From positions 759-64,758 of the forward strand of contig NZ_BMRK01000015.1 of the NCBI RefSeq assembly GCF_014648595.1: DNA of 64,000 bases. The letters run 5' to 3'. The stretch comes from Nocardioides luteus (GTDB lineage: Bacteria; Actinomycetota; Actinomycetes; Propionibacteriales; Nocardioidaceae). Shown here one piece after another: positions 44,413 to 52,351 of the stretch. The notes under the pieces were generated by a model, which was given only the letters and a program-made list of their open reading frames with translations, was not told the DNA's origin and did not search any database. The position numbers were made by a program, and so were the translations under genes. Numbering within the stretch: position 1 is the stretch's first letter; each line of letters begins with the position of its first letter.

Positions 44413-44990
44413 CGGTCTGTTGTTCGGTGGTTGGCCATCACTCGGCAAAGCGGTGGCACGGATCCAGGAAAACATCGGTGTCAAGTGGAGGGGAGAACGC
44501 GCGCACGCGAGGGGAACCAGGCGTTTCCGCAGGTCAGAGGCCTATTTACCCTCATTCGCGTACCCCCAGTATGTCTGTCATTCTGTCACTGTATTGACAC
44601 CTTACTGTTACCTGTTTGTGTCTCTCGGTCTCATATCTCAAGACTTTGTTACTTGCTTGTGGCAGAGCTCGTTCTAGTCGACCTGGTCGCTCGACTCTCC
44701 AACTGGTCGACCCTGTCGGCGCCGTTCACCTGGTCGACCTGGTCGCTTGCGCCTGCCGTGTCCCACATACTTTCCTCGCCTTGCTCCTACCCCCGGGGGG
44801 TACCCCCTTTGACCGCCTGACCGGCCGGGACCGGTTGCAATAGCGCGGGAGATTGGAACTAACTCCCCTCCTCCTGTTTTTCAGCCTGCCCCATATACCC
44901 CCACGCACCCTCGGGGAGCGGGAACGCCCACCGTGAGGCAGGGTTTGTAGCACACTGTGTCAAGGCCGCGATGATGGCGGACGGACGGCC
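44413..44990. other. Non-coding AT-richer block left of the palindrome
   Basis: About 580 nt with no gene. Base composition is noticeably less GC-rich than the surroundings near 44560-44660. It holds direct repeats: TCTGTCA twice near 44576-44590, TCGACCTGGTCGCT twice (about 44678-44691 and 44739-44752) and GGGGGGTACCCCC near 44800. Fits an origin-flanking region. Confidence 0.55.
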
Positions 44991-45328
44991 GACCAGTGCG
45001 CGGCGGCGGCGTATCGAAAGCTCTTCAGGGGGTACCCGTTTGGGGTACCCGTTTCATCCTGGCTCTTGAGAGGTAAAACCCCAGGTCACGACGAATGGTC
45101 CCCGAAGTACCCGTTTCTTTGCAAAGAGTAGTTCTAGGGAAATCGGTAGGTATAGCTCTACGTCTTTCTTCCCCTGGAGAGACTCTTGTGCACTTAACGG
45201 GTACCTTGAGTAAATCCTGTCCTGACCTGGGGAAAGTGCCCATATCGAAACGGGTACCTCAAACGGGTACCCCTCCTTTCCGGGCGGAAGGGGTTTCGAT
45301 ACCCGCCGCCGCCGCGCACTGGTCGGAT
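44991..45328. repeat. 338-nt palindrome, candidate replication origin
   Basis: Left arm 44991-45057 and right arm 45249-45328 are complementary over about 60 nt, both ends reading CCGACCAGTGCGCGGCGG and its complement. Inner tiers at 45108-45131 with 45184-45205 (TACCCGTT / AACGGGTA) and 45077-45090 with 45224-45236 (CCCCAGGTCA / TGACCTGGGG) continue the symmetry. The repeat GGTACCCGTT appears six times (three per orientation). The block lies between divergent halves and 311 nt before the primase/helicase gene, like satellite replication origins with iterons. Confidence 0.75.
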
Positions 45329-45383
45329 CACCGGCAATTTCGCCGGGCACGCAACACGGAAGCCGCTCATCGGTACCATCTAG

Positions 45384-45566
45384 GTGGAGGCAAGTTCTTC
45401 ACTCCCCGGGCCTGGTTGTCTGGCTCCCGGCCCGGGGGCTCGCCTCTTCAAAGCCAGAGCGAGCAGCAGTGTTGAAGACCTGACAGCGACCCGGGAGGCG
45501 TCGCCGAGGGTGGAGAGCCGAACCCGAAAGAGCAGCCCATGCTTGCCTCCTACCTCTGAGAAGAGG
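45384..45566 (+). ncRNA. Multi-stem structured segment, possible ncRNA
   Basis: Closing stem AGGTGGAGGCAAG (45384-45396) with CTTGCCTCCTACCT (45542-45555). Inside: CCCCGGGCC / GGCCCGGGG (45406-45414, 45431-45439), TCTTCAA / TTGAAGA (45447-45453, 45474-45480), GCGAC / GTCGC (45488-45492, 45502-45506). Just outside: CCTCT-GAGA-AGAGG (45553-45566). No gene occupies this stretch. It resembles a multiway-junction RNA but no known class was recognised; strand uncertain. Could regulate the primase gene. Confidence 0.45.
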
Positions 45567-45638
45567 TCGCCGTAGCGATCGGACCTAGAGCCGAACCCCG
45601 AGCCAGACACTCGCGGGAGCAAGCCGCACGGCATCCCA

Positions 45639-48188
45639 ATGACTGACATCGAACGCGATCCAGCCGGTAACGGCGGGCGGGGCGACTACGCCCGCTTCGC
45701 CATCGACATGGGCTGGCGCCCCATCGCCCTGCATGGTGTAAACGCTGATGGCTCCTGCACCTGCGGCGAGGCCAACTGCGCCCCCGGCAAGCACCCCGTC
45801 AACGGTGGGTGGCAGAAGGCCGAGCGGCTCACCAAGCAGGACACCTACAGCGTGTGGGACACCGAGAGCGCCCCTCGCAATGTCGGCATCGCCACCGGCG
45901 ACGACTCCGGATTCTGGGTCCTCGACATCGACCCCAAGGACGGCGGTAACGAGTCCCTCGCGAACCTTGAGGCTCGCTATGCCGCCCTGCCGGAGACGTG
46001 GACCCACAGCACCGGTTCCGGCGGTCGACACTTCCTCTTCAAGCTCCCCGCCGACTTCGAGGTCACCAACTCCCGTGGTCGGCTCAAGGGCGATTACCCC
46101 GGCATCGACGTACGCGGCAACGGTGGTCAGATCGTCGCCCCCTCGTCGGTGACCAGCAAGGGCACGTACGCGACCATCAGTCAGGCGCCAATCGCCGACG
46201 CCCCCGACTGGCTTCTCGAGCTCATCCGGCCGCAGGCGTACGCCAAGGCGCTCCCCGTCGCTGGCGACACCGTCGAGTACGAGGCCATGAAGCCCGACGA
46301 GCAGGCCAGTGCTTCCCGGTGGCTCGACGCCGCCCTGCGTGGCGAGATTCAGCGGCTGCTCGACCTCAAGAACGCGGCCACCCCCGACGGGCGCAACTAC
46401 CGGGGCGAGCCCTGGGACGAGACCATTCATTCGGTCTGCTGCAACCTGGTCGAGTTGGCCAACTCCTCGTGGCTCCCGTTCGGCGTCGAGGAGATCGAGA
46501 CGATCCTGATCGAGCACGCCCCGACCGATGCCAACTGGACGGCCGCCAACAACGCGGCCAAGCTCCGGTCTGCTCAGGCCACCGTCGGCGACAAGTCACG
46601 CGACATGCCCGCCGACATGGTGGGCGGCTCCTGGATCGACCGCGCCATGGGTGCTCGCCGATGGGAGGCGGCTGACAGCAGCGGCTCCCGCCCCGACGAC
46701 GGCGCCGCCATTGACACGTCCTGGCCCAAGGAGGGTTGGGACCAGGAGGGCAACGCCCGGCGTACGGTGCGGCTCACCGACGGTCGCCTGCTCTTCGCTG
46801 ACGGCACCTGGTACGAGTGCCTGGAGAGCGGCCTCTGGTCGGCTCCCTCGAAGCGCGACGGCGACACGGCGGCCAAGTGGGCTGGTCGGGCGATGCGGGT
46901 CGCGGCCGAGCGAGAGTCTGGGCACTACGACGACACCCCGAAGCGAAACGACAAGGGAGAGGAGATCCCGAACTCCTCCCAGCGGGACAAGTTCAAGCAG
47001 GCGATGCGCCCCAAGGTCGAGATGCAGAACGCGGTCGCCGCTCTCATGCGCCAGGATCCTGAGACCTGGCGAGTCAACGCGAGCGTGTCGGAGTTCGACG
47101 CCGACCCGTACCTGTTCGCTTGCGCCAATGGCGTCATCGACCTGCGGACCGGCGCACGTCGGGAGCTCCGGCCCGAGGACATGATCGCGACTGCGTCGCC
47201 GATCGCGCACGATCCGGATATGGCGATCCCGACCTTCCGGCGCTTCCTGGAGACCTCGCACCCTGACCCCGAGGTGCGGGACTTCCTCCAGAAGGCTCTC
47301 GGCTACTCGCTGTTCAATCTGACCAGCGAGCGCCGCATGTTCATCCACCAGGGCGACACGACCGCGAACGGTAAGTCGGTGCTGTTCAACGCGCTGCTCG
47401 ACATCCTCGGTGGGTACGCCTCACCCGCACCGGCGAAAGCTCTCATCAAGTCAACGCGCGGCTCTGGTCGGATCGGTCAGGACATCGTCGATCTCCAGGG
47501 TCCTCGGCTCCTTGTGCTCAACGAGACCAACGAGGGCGACACCCTCGACGGCGAGATCATCAAGGGCGTGACCTCCGGCGATCCGCGCACCGAGCGGGCT
47601 CACTACAAGGGCAACACTCGGATCCGCATCACCGGCAAGGTGCACCTGGTGACGAACCACCTTCCCCACCTGACACCGGACCGTGCAACCGAGGTTCGCG
47701 TGACGGTAATCCCGTGGACGCAGTCGTTCATCGACAACCCCGACCCGATGCTTGAGGAGAAGCTCAGGCGGGAGTACCCCGGAATCCTCGCCTGGCTGGT
47801 CGAGGGCGCGCGGCGCTGGTGGGAGGATTACAACTCGCCCGAGACGTCGACCGGCCTTGTCGAACCTGGTGTGTCGGTGGCGGCAAAGTCGATGTACTTC
47901 GCCGACGAGGACGACTCCGCCGAGTGGTTCGATGCGTACGTCATCGACGCCACCAACGAGGACCGGTCCACGTGGGCAACGACGACGGCGATCTACAGCC
48001 ACTACATGCAGTGGCGTCGCTTATCCGACCGCTCCGGCATTCCCCTCTCGGACAAGGCTTTCGGAAAGCGAATGACCGCGCGCGGTTTCGATCGAGTACA
48101 GGCCAAGAGAGGCGGGGCGAAGGTCCATCTTCGGCCGGTCCTCCTCCGCCCCATTCAGGCCATCCCCGCCGGGGCAACGGGGATGTGA
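45639..48188 (+). CDS. Bifunctional primase-polymerase/SF3 helicase (D5-type)
   Basis: 849-aa replication protein of the island. N-terminal prim-pol domain: DYARFAIDMGWRPIALHG, a zinc-like CTCGEANCAPGKH, catalytic DID at 96-98 (VLDIDPKDGG), GSGGRHFLF with His131, and GIDVRGNGGQIVAPSS. C-terminal D5_N and superfamily 3 helicase: Walker A GDTTANGKS (about 572-580) and Walker B LLVLNE (about 623-628). This type synthesises primers and unwinds DNA at a satellite or plasmid origin; the origin candidate lies directly upstream. ATG 45639 has only a weak Shine-Dalgarno. Confidence 0.9.
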   Translation: MTDIERDPAGNGGRGDYARFAIDMGWRPIALHGVNADGSCTCGEANCAPGKHPVNGGWQKAERLTKQDTYSVWDTESAPRNVGIATGDDSGFWVLDIDPKDGGNESLANLEARYAALPETWTHSTGSGGRHFLFKLPADFEVTNSRGRLKGDYPGIDVRGNGGQIVAPSSVTSKGTYATISQAPIADAPDWLLELIRPQAYAKALPVAGDTVEYEAMKPDEQASASRWLDAALRGEIQRLLDLKNAATPDGRNYRGEPWDETIHSVCCNLVELANSSWLPFGVEEIETILIEHAPTDANWTAANNAAKLRSAQATVGDKSRDMPADMVGGSWIDRAMGARRWEAADSSGSRPDDGAAIDTSWPKEGWDQEGNARRTVRLTDGRLLFADGTWYECLESGLWSAPSKRDGDTAAKWAGRAMRVAAERESGHYDDTPKRNDKGEEIPNSSQRDKFKQAMRPKVEMQNAVAALMRQDPETWRVNASVSEFDADPYLFACANGVIDLRTGARRELRPEDMIATASPIAHDPDMAIPTFRRFLETSHPDPEVRDFLQKALGYSLFNLTSERRMFIHQGDTTANGKSVLFNALLDILGGYASPAPAKALIKSTRGSGRIGQDIVDLQGPRLLVLNETNEGDTLDGEIIKGVTSGDPRTERAHYKGNTRIRITGKVHLVTNHLPHLTPDRATEVRVTVIPWTQSFIDNPDPMLEEKLRREYPGILAWLVEGARRWWEDYNSPETSTGLVEPGVSVAAKSMYFADEDDSAEWFDAYVIDATNEDRSTWATTTAIYSHYMQWRRLSDRSGIPLSDKAFGKRMTARGFDRVQAKRGGAKVHLRPVLLRPIQAIPAGATGM

Positions 48189-48190
48189 CA

Positions 48191-48226
48191 ACGCGCCCCG
48201 CCACTTCGATCGGTGGCGGGGCGCGT
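48191..48226 (+). terminator. Terminator after the primase gene
   Basis: 14-bp perfect stem ACGCGCCCCGCCAC / GTGGCGGGGCGCGT, loop TTCGATCG, followed by CGTTTAAAC. Confidence 0.85.
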
Positions 48227-48305
48227 CGTTTAAACATACGAGGCTCGCCGGCTCGGGACCTATTATCGCCTCTCACACACATCCACCACCTTTCATCCTT
48301 TATCA

Positions 48306-48333
48306 TTGACGTAGGCGCTAGGACGCCTAATAT
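48306..48333 (+). promoter_or_regulatory. Promoter with embedded operator, late satellite operon
   Basis: TTGACG (48306-48311), 16-nt spacer, TAATAT (48328-48333). The spacer is filled by the dyad TAGGCG-CTAGGA-CGCCTA (48312-48329), which a repressor could occupy between -35 and -10. Confidence 0.65.
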
Positions 48334-48342
48334 CCAAGCTCG

Positions 48343-48391
48343 CCAGGTCGAATGCGGACATTTCTTGTACCCCGCTAATCACTCGACCTGG
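48343..48391 (+). promoter_or_regulatory. 5'-leader hairpin covering a Shine-Dalgarno
   Basis: CCAGGTCGA (48343-48351) and TCGACCTGG (48383-48391) are perfect 9-nt arms. The 3' arm runs into GGAGG, so folding would restrict ribosome access to the HTH gene. Confidence 0.55.
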
Positions 48392-48401
48392 AGGCATTCC
48401 C

Positions 48402-48638
48402 ATCAACACTCTTTGGACCGGCGAACCGTTCGCCTCACTCCCCGATATCGTTCCGCTGGCCGACGTCGCCGCAGGGCTGAATCGCAGCCTTCAGACGGTG
48501 CGACGCTGGATCGCTGACGGCAGCCTTCAGGCTGTCTACATCACCCCGACCGGCAGCGAAATGGGCGTGGAACTCCCCGTCCTGATCGACTTCGCCCAGA
48601 TCCGTCGCGTGCCCGCCAAGATCAACCGGGGGCAGTGA
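48402..48638 (+). CDS. Excisionase-like HTH protein, apparent AUC start
   Basis: 78 aa if started at ATC 48402. Sequence after the start: NTLWTGEPFASLPDIVPLAD then VAAGLNRSLQTVRRWIADGS, a clear winged HTH of the MerR/excisionase/Rv2175c type. GGAGG stands 7 nt before ATC 48402; ATT 48396 is the other candidate. No ATG, GTG or TTG precedes the HTH in this frame. First gene of the rightward packaging/accessory operon; it may regulate it or act as the integrase directionality factor. Confidence 0.6.
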   Translation: MNTLWTGEPFASLPDIVPLADVAAGLNRSLQTVRRWIADGSLQAVYITPTGSEMGVELPVLIDFAQIRRVPAKINRGQ

Positions 48639-48817
48639 TGGCCGTCAAGACCTTCACCGATCCCGACGCCCTCGCCGAGCACCTCGGCGAACGCCTCGCC
48701 AGCGAGGTTATCCACGGCAAGGTCGGCGGCATCGGCATGGCCGATCAGTTCCTTCACGACCTGGCTTCGATCAAGGCCTGCGAAGCGGGCGAGCCCGTCA
48801 TCGTGTGGGACGCCTGA
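48638..48817 (+). CDS. 59-aa satellite protein
   Basis: Acidic protein MAVKTFTDPDALAEHLGERL, continuing ASEVIHGKVGGIGMADQFLH. Starts at ATG 48638 overlapping the HTH gene's stop (TGATG). Overlaps the next gene by 1 nt. Not recognised. Confidence 0.6.
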   Translation: MAVKTFTDPDALAEHLGERLASEVIHGKVGGIGMADQFLHDLASIKACEAGEPVIVWDA

Positions 48818-48894
48818 TGATCGCCCTCACCTACCTGATCGCGGTCGCCAGCCTGGTGACCTACGCCCGGGTCTTCTTCGGATGGTCGCCGTGA
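48817..48894 (+). CDS. 25-aa single-helix membrane peptide
   Basis: MIALTYLIAVASLVTYARVF plus FGWSP: one membrane helix, no soluble domain. ATG 48817 overlaps the upstream stop (TGATGA), and its own stop overlaps GTG 48891 of the terminase frame. The tight overlaps on both sides support translation. Confidence 0.5.
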   Translation: MIALTYLIAVASLVTYARVFFGWSP

Positions 48895-49343
48895 CGAGCG
48901 ACTCAGCCGCCCTCGACATCCTCGCCGAGGCTCAGGCCGCCGGTCTTGTCCAGGTGGTCGAAGAGAACGCTGTGGAGCCCTCCTCGCCCCCGCCACCGAT
49001 CGGCAGCAGCCCGGCCGCCACGGCGTATTGGTACGCCGTGCTGGAGGAGCAGGAACTGACCCTCTCTGAGATGGCCATCCTGGAGCAGATCGCCGAGACG
49101 CGAACGATGCTCGACCTGATCCAGAGTGCGTGGGTCAAGGACGGCCAGCCGACCACATCCAAGGGATCCATGGGGCAGGAAATCATCGAGCCCCGGATCC
49201 AGGAAATCCGCCAGATCCGCTCTCAGCTCGCCGCTCTCATCAAACAGTTGGGCGCGGCCACCGACACCGACGGCAACCCGCGCCGTCGCCCTGGTCGACC
49301 GAGCCGGACCGAGTCCGGCGGTCGCTGGGGAACCCGATCCTAA
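48882..49343 (+). CDS. Phage terminase small subunit (P27-type)
   Basis: 153 aa. Family pattern: SPAATAYWYAVLEEQELTLS (helical entry), EMAILEQIAETRTMLDLIQS, KDGQPTTSKGSMGQEIIEPR and IQEIRQIRSQLAALIKQLGA, ending in a basic Arg-rich tail. The small terminase recognises packaging sites and hands DNA to the large subunit. No large subunit is encoded on the island, which is the hallmark of satellites that redirect a helper's packaging. GTG 48891 is an alternative start (GTGA overlap with the previous gene). Confidence 0.75.
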   Translation: MVAVTSDSAALDILAEAQAAGLVQVVEENAVEPSSPPPPIGSSPAATAYWYAVLEEQELTLSEMAILEQIAETRTMLDLIQSAWVKDGQPTTSKGSMGQEIIEPRIQEIRQIRSQLAALIKQLGAATDTDGNPRRRPGRPSRTESGGRWGTRS

Positions 49344-49355
49344 CTAGGAGGAACC

Positions 49356-49619
49356 ATGCCGCGTTTTAAGCGCAAGAGCACCACCGATCAGTACCCCCAG
49401 GCCCTCGACTTCCTCGCCCGCTTCGGTGGGGACGTCGAGAAGGCCGGACCCGCATGGGTCGCCGCCGTGAGGGAATGGGCGGCCGACAAGACTCAGGCCG
49501 AGATCCTCGGCTACCACCTTCGCGCGGGCGACATCGTCGCAAGCCGGGAGGATCTCGGCGAGCCTGACCTCGAACAGCGCGCCCGCGAGCAGTTCCGACG
49601 CTTCTGGATGGGTCGCTGA
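49356..49619 (+). CDS. Satellite hypothetical protein (87 aa)
   Basis: MPRFKRKSTTDQYPQALDFL, then AREQFRRFWMGR at the C-terminus. Basic start, acidic middle; mainly helical. Strong Shine-Dalgarno AGGAGGAACC before ATG 49356. Between the small terminase and a zinc protein. Unknown function. Confidence 0.65.
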   Translation: MPRFKRKSTTDQYPQALDFLARFGGDVEKAGPAWVAAVREWAADKTQAEILGYHLRAGDIVASREDLGEPDLEQRAREQFRRFWMGR

Positions 49620-50119
49620 TGGCGGGACCCACGGCCAGCATGGCTCTCCCCGGCGATGTGTTCGGCCGGTTGACGGTCCTTCGCGAGGGCGAGAGGGCCA
49701 AGGACCGGAAGAAGAGGCGTCAGGTGTGGGTCCAGTGCGATTGCGGTAGTCCCGAGAGGCTCGTCCGAGTGGCTGGCCTGGCCAACGGCACTCGCTCGTG
49801 CGGCTGCATGAAGACCGAGCGCGCCGCCCAGACGATGACCGCGATGCACGCCGAGAAGCGAGAGGCTGAGTCGGCGGCCACCCGGGATCCCTTCCGAGGC
49901 TCCGGCGGGAAGGTGGCGCCGGTCGTCGAGATCTACTTGGAAGACGACGTCCGAATGGTCGTCGTCGATTGCCCCTTCTGTCCGACCACGCATGCCCACT
50001 GCGTCCCGGTGGATGTGCTGCCGACGGCGCCGCTCATTCGGACCAGTCGCTGCGGAGGCAAGCGCGGCGGCCTCTATCAGATCGTGGGCGTGCCGGGCGT
50101 CGAGAGCGAAGCCGCCTAA
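49619..50119 (+). CDS. Phage zinc-binding protein (CDCG/SCGC type)
   Basis: 166 aa from ATG 49619, overlapping the prior stop. The N-terminal module reads GDVFGRLTVLREGERAKDRK, then VWVQCDCGSPERLVR and LANGTRSCGCMKTERAA, a zinc-knuckle domain common in phage accessory proteins and often N-terminal to AP2/HNH domains. A second Cys/His set follows (DCPFCPTTHAHC). No nuclease domain is seen. Ends at a strong terminator. Confidence 0.65.
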   Translation: MAGPTASMALPGDVFGRLTVLREGERAKDRKKRRQVWVQCDCGSPERLVRVAGLANGTRSCGCMKTERAAQTMTAMHAEKREAESAATRDPFRGSGGKVAPVVEIYLEDDVRMVVVDCPFCPTTHAHCVPVDVLPTAPLIRTSRCGGKRGGLYQIVGVPGVESEAA

Positions 50120-50127
50120 CACCCTGT

Positions 50128-50157
50128 CCCCCGGGCCGAATTTGCTCGGCCCGGGGG
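50128..50157 (+). terminator. Terminator of small-terminase operon
   Basis: 12-bp stem CCCCCGGGCCGA / TCGGCCCGGGGG, loop ATTTGC. Confidence 0.8.
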
Positions 50158-50264
50158 CAGAGAACCAGCACCACCAACAGCACCAACCAATAGCGAGAGG
50201 AGATCTCCCATGCGTGGGCCAGCAGGGCTCACATCCATAACCGAATCGTCCCCAAGGAGGACAC

Positions 50265-51344
50265 GTGACCGCATATCTGAGTAACCCCGGTGATTCCACC
50301 GACGACCAAGGCCCCGACGTCATCAACTACGACGCCGAGGTCTCGAAGATGCTCGGCCAGTCCGACACTGGCAGTTCCAACCTTCCCGGCCAGCCGACCG
50401 AGTGGGTGAGCCCTCGGGAGAAGCAGCGCCGCCGCCAGGCAGCTCGAGCCCTGAACCTCCCGCGCCGCGCCTCGATCTCTGACCTCCAGAGCCGGATCAC
50501 CCGCGCCGTACGCCTCGGCACCGTCCCCGAGGTCGAGGACGCCGAGCGGGCCGCGCGTGACGCCGTGCTGGCCGCCTTCGGCGCCTACGACAACGCCGGG
50601 GACGAGCCGGGGAAGGCTCGCGATGTCGCCGCCAAGGATGCGGTGACCCTCGCCATCTCCGACGCGACCCGCGCGGTCGGTGCTCTTGAGCGCGCGGTGA
50701 TGGACAACAGCGAAGAGATCTTCGGCGCTGTCGGCCAGAACATCGAGAGTCGACGGGCCCAGGCGCTCGCCGACCTCAAGGCCGCCCTTGCCTCGTTCTC
50801 GGCCTTCCGCCAGTTGGTCGAGGTGGGTACGCAGGCGGGCATCGACATCGGCCAGTACGACCGGGGCTGGACGATGGGTGTCAAGAACACGACCGAGCTC
50901 AACGCCGCCATCGCTCCCATGCGTGCGGCTATCGAGGACCTCGAAAGCGATGACGACTCCCGCAATGGGCGAGTGGTCACCGCCACCTACCCCGATGGCC
51001 AGTTCCCGCCGAGCCTGCTCGCGAAGTGGAAGCGTGCGGCCGAGATCGCCGGTCCCGGCTCGTTCGCTGAGCAGGTCTACCAGCGTGCGCGCAACCCGCA
51101 CCCGAACGACGGCGCGGCGGTCGACGCGGTCACCATGCGCGACTCTCGGATCCTGGCCAATGCCTCGCCGATCGCGACAACGGATCTGATGAAGGGCACC
51201 AAGTCGGCTCCCCCGGCTGGCTTCGTGGCGCCGGTCGATCGCAGCGAGCCGAAGCCCTCCCGCCAGAAGACGGCCTACGAGCGCCGCATGAAGGCCGACG
51301 GCAGCGGTTGGGAGACCGTCAAGGTCGACCCCTCGGAGGCCTGA
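50265..51344 (+). CDS. Satellite 359-aa helical protein
   Basis: Starts GTG 50265 behind a strong Shine-Dalgarno (AAGGAGGACAC). Long helical segments such as AERAARDAVLAAFGAYDNAG and RRAQALADLKAALASFSAFR, then a mixed C-terminus with Pro-rich tail. No membrane segment or enzyme motif. Not recognised; being the largest protein in the packaging half it could be a capsid-remodelling or scaffold-like factor, which is speculation. Confidence 0.6.
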   Translation: MTAYLSNPGDSTDDQGPDVINYDAEVSKMLGQSDTGSSNLPGQPTEWVSPREKQRRRQAARALNLPRRASISDLQSRITRAVRLGTVPEVEDAERAARDAVLAAFGAYDNAGDEPGKARDVAAKDAVTLAISDATRAVGALERAVMDNSEEIFGAVGQNIESRRAQALADLKAALASFSAFRQLVEVGTQAGIDIGQYDRGWTMGVKNTTELNAAIAPMRAAIEDLESDDDSRNGRVVTATYPDGQFPPSLLAKWKRAAEIAGPGSFAEQVYQRARNPHPNDGAAVDAVTMRDSRILANASPIATTDLMKGTKSAPPAGFVAPVDRSEPKPSRQKTAYERRMKADGSGWETVKVDPSEA

Positions 51345-51356
51345 CCCAGAACGACA

Positions 51357-51389
51357 GAAGCCCCGGCCAGCCTAGGCGCTGGTCGGGGC
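51357..51389 (+). terminator. Terminator after the 359-aa protein gene
   Basis: GCCCCGGCCAGC / GCTGGTCGGGGC with one G-U pair, loop CTAGGC. Confidence 0.65.
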
Positions 51390-51397
51390 CGATCTGT

Positions 51398-51413
51398 TCG
51401 AACGCGTGTTCTA
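51398..51413 (+). promoter_or_regulatory. LexA (SOS) box 1
   Basis: TCGAACGCGTGTTCTA against the actinobacterial LexA consensus TCGAAC-N4-GTTCGA; one mismatch. TAGGAT at 51412-51417 would be the -10, placing the transcript start at ATG 51424 (leaderless). Confidence 0.7.
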
Positions 51414-51423
51414 GGATCACTTC

Positions 51424-51720
51424 ATGAGAGCGACGATGAAGCGGCAGCGGAAGAGGACGCTTCCGACGCTCGTGTGGTGGCAGTGGGACCAGTCGATCGG
51501 CGGCCACATCCCGAGGCGCCCGCCACGCCCCGGGATCCTGCTTGAGTGGCGAGAGGTCGAGACTCCCGGGCGCCCGAAACGGTGGGATGGCCTGGTCCTG
51601 TGGGCAGAGAGCAAGGGCGGTCTACTGCGCTGGAGCATTCATCTCGACTGGGCGCGCTCACACGAGTTGAACCCTGTTCCTGAGCCCCAGTCATCAGAGC
51701 GCGACTTCTACGCTCGGTAA
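51424..51720 (+). CDS. SOS-controlled small Trp-rich protein
   Basis: 98 aa. Basic N-terminus (MRATMKRQRKRTLPTLVWWQ) and Trp-rich centre (WDGLVLWAESKGGLLRWSIH). No membrane segment or known motif. Start at ATG 51424 leaves almost no leader after the LexA-box promoter; ATG 51436 is also in frame. Function unknown; accessory position near the integrase is typical of defence or helper-interference genes. Confidence 0.55.
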   Translation: MRATMKRQRKRTLPTLVWWQWDQSIGGHIPRRPPRPGILLEWREVETPGRPKRWDGLVLWAESKGGLLRWSIHLDWARSHELNPVPEPQSSERDFYAR

Positions 51721-51790
51721 TCGCCCATCTTGGGGACCTCAGCGCCGACGTACGCCATTCGCGAGGACGCGACTCCCTAGCGTTCCGGTC

Positions 51791-52351
51791 ATGACAGATG
51801 TCTTGGGCTGGATCTCAACGGCCATCGGCTTTGCCCTCACTGTCGGCGGCCTTTGGTGGACCGCACGAGCGATGCAGATTGCGCACGATGACCCGGACGG
51901 CGTCCTGATGTGGTCGTGGGTAGGCAGCGCGTGGGACCAGGTCGTCAAGCTGATGCGGAGGAAGCGACCACCGGAGCCGATCACAGGCGCCGTCTTTGCC
52001 ACGCTGCCGGGCGTCGGAATAGCCGATTCGATCTACGCAACCATGCGAACGCCTATCGAAGACAGTGACGACCTAGAGACGAAGGTGGCGAAACTGATTC
52101 GCAACTTCGGACACCTTGAGGACAGCCTCAAGCAACAGGCGACAAGGCACGACGAACGCATGACAGGGATTGAAGACAGGGTCACGACGCATCGCGAGCA
52201 CGTCGCGGCTCTAGAGGAACGTTTGCAGGTCGCAGAACAGCAAGAGCAAGCGAAGTGGGCGGAGGCGCTGCCGATGGAAGCCCTTGGGCTGGCCGCTGCC
52301 GGGTTGGGCCAAGTCTTCACGCTTGGGGGAGCAATCCTGCTCGCGATCTAG
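51791..52351 (+). CDS. Two-helix membrane protein with coiled coil
   Basis: 186 aa. N-terminal membrane helix (LGWISTAIGFALTVGGLWWT), a cytoplasmic linker, a long charged coiled coil (about 95-150: LIRNFGHLEDSLKQQATRHD, VTTHREHVAALEERLQVAEQ) and a C-terminal hydrophobic helix (LGLAAAGLGQVFTLGGAILL). It lies 70 nt after the SOS-controlled gene and probably shares its transcript. Two helices flanking a coiled coil fit a superinfection-exclusion or abortive-type effector, but no specific family was recognised. Confidence 0.6.
   Translation: MTDVLGWISTAIGFALTVGGLWWTARAMQIAHDDPDGVLMWSWVGSAWDQVVKLMRRKRPPEPITGAVFATLPGVGIADSIYATMRTPIEDSDDLETKVAKLIRNFGHLEDSLKQQATRHDERMTGIEDRVTTHREHVAALEERLQVAEQQEQAKWAEALPMEALGLAAAGLGQVFTLGGAILLAI

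Noticed and set aside
44991-45328. Palindrome could be a transposon end or IS remnant
   Set aside because: No transposase, no target duplications, and internal symmetric iterons fit an origin better.
44420-45649. Several 60-140-aa frames between the satellite halves
   Set aside because: They overlap palindromes and hairpins, lack ribosome sites and differ on both strands; treated as non-coding.
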